In this document: in pieces, positions 63,891 through 64,000 of the stretch
Position numbering within the stretch: position 1 is the first letter of the stretch
How the letters are laid out: each line of letters begins with the position of its first letter
Source: an uncultured Porphyromonadaceae bacterium
GTDB lineage: Bacteria > Bacteroidota > Bacteroidia > Bacteroidales > Muribaculaceae
Assembly (NCBI GenBank): GCA_937901905.1
Contig: CALDIF010000074.1
Coordinates: 5,261-69,260 of the forward strand
Direction: 5' to 3'
Length of the DNA: 64,000 bases
The notes under the pieces: model-generated
Told to the model about the DNA's origin: nothing
The model's database searches: none
The model's input: only the letters and a program-made list of their open reading frames with translations
Program-made: the position numbers and the translations under genes

Positions 63891-64000
63891 TATTCCGCAA
63901 GGTCTCCCGCAGGCGGTAGGAATCCCCTTCCATATCGATGAGTATTGCTTTGTAGGTGAGTCGGTCCACCATTGCGCTGGTGATCGCCGCATCCCCGAAC
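63891..64000 (-). other. IstB-like C-terminal segment at window edge
   Basis: The frame reads FGDAAITSAMVDRLTYKAILIDMEGDSYRLRETLR from the window edge, which resembles the C-terminal end of IS21-type helper ATPases (IstB family). It continues in frame into the NrdD-like segment. It is too short for a firm call, and the rest lies outside the window. Confidence 0.4.

Overview
The window looks like chromosomal DNA of a gut Bacteroidales bacterium, most likely a Muribaculaceae-type genome of roughly 50% G+C. The reasons are: repeated promoters of the Bacteroidetes form TTTG-N19-22-TAnnTTTG; a complete Na+-translocating NADH:quinone reductase operon; TonB-dependent receptors paired with a lipoprotein; a GT3-type glycogen synthase with an alpha-glucan phosphorylase; a GH31 glucosidase; and fragments of an IS1380-family element. 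The family assignment is inference from gene content, not a measured phylogeny.

Layout. 1-4.6 kb: the 3' part of a giant phage/ICE 'polyvalent' protein gene, open from the left edge and interrupted by one in-frame TAG. 4.6-6 kb: a MATE transporter. 6-12.2 kb: nqrABCDEF with a clear promoter and a terminator hairpin. 12.2-18 kb: a small YbjN-like protein, an alanine/sodium symporter, a GH31 glucosidase and a convergent THUMP-like methyltransferase. 18-21.4 kb: speA, truA, a candidate small RNA with its own promoter and terminator, and a YkvA protein. 21.4-25.6 kb: ftsK and a FadL-like outer membrane protein. 25.6-30.7 kb: an 11-bp tandem repeat and the operon (small membrane protein)-dxs-trkA-trkH. 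31-35.1 kb: sppA-lpxK-thiL. 35.1-38.2 kb: an AT-rich restriction-modification island with a frameshifted endonuclease and a two-domain adenine methyltransferase. 38.2-41.8 kb: CPBP protease, ligA, flavin reductase. 42-43.7 kb: a lipoprotein and a secreted protein of unknown function. 43.7-46.4 kb: an AAA/DUF4143 ATPase between two inverted IS1380-family remnants. 46.4-50.8 kb: glycogen phosphorylase and synthase. 50.8-51.8 kb: a non-coding, hairpin-rich repeat region. 51.8-57 kb: lipoprotein and TonB-dependent receptor. 57.2-63.1 kb: RecD-like helicase, receptor-like barrel and TPR protein. 63.1-64 kb: reading frame of a different character (anaerobic ribonucleotide reductase-like, then IstB-like) fused in frame to the TPR protein.

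The central part (4.6-35 kb and 38-43 kb) is mostly ordinary core metabolism and envelope biology: sodium-motive respiration coupled to sodium symport, potassium uptake, isoprenoid, thiamine, lipid A and polyamine synthesis, DNA ligation and chromosome segregation. The accessory interest lies in five places: the polyvalent protein, the R-M island, the IS1380-bounded ATPase segment with its TGTATTTT operator-like sites, the candidate small RNA at about 20.82-20.95 kb (whose hairpin sequence recurs in the nqrD-nqrE gap), and the composite reading frame at the right edge. The last could equally be an assembly chimera. I found no CRISPR array and recognised no tRNA or rRNA gene.
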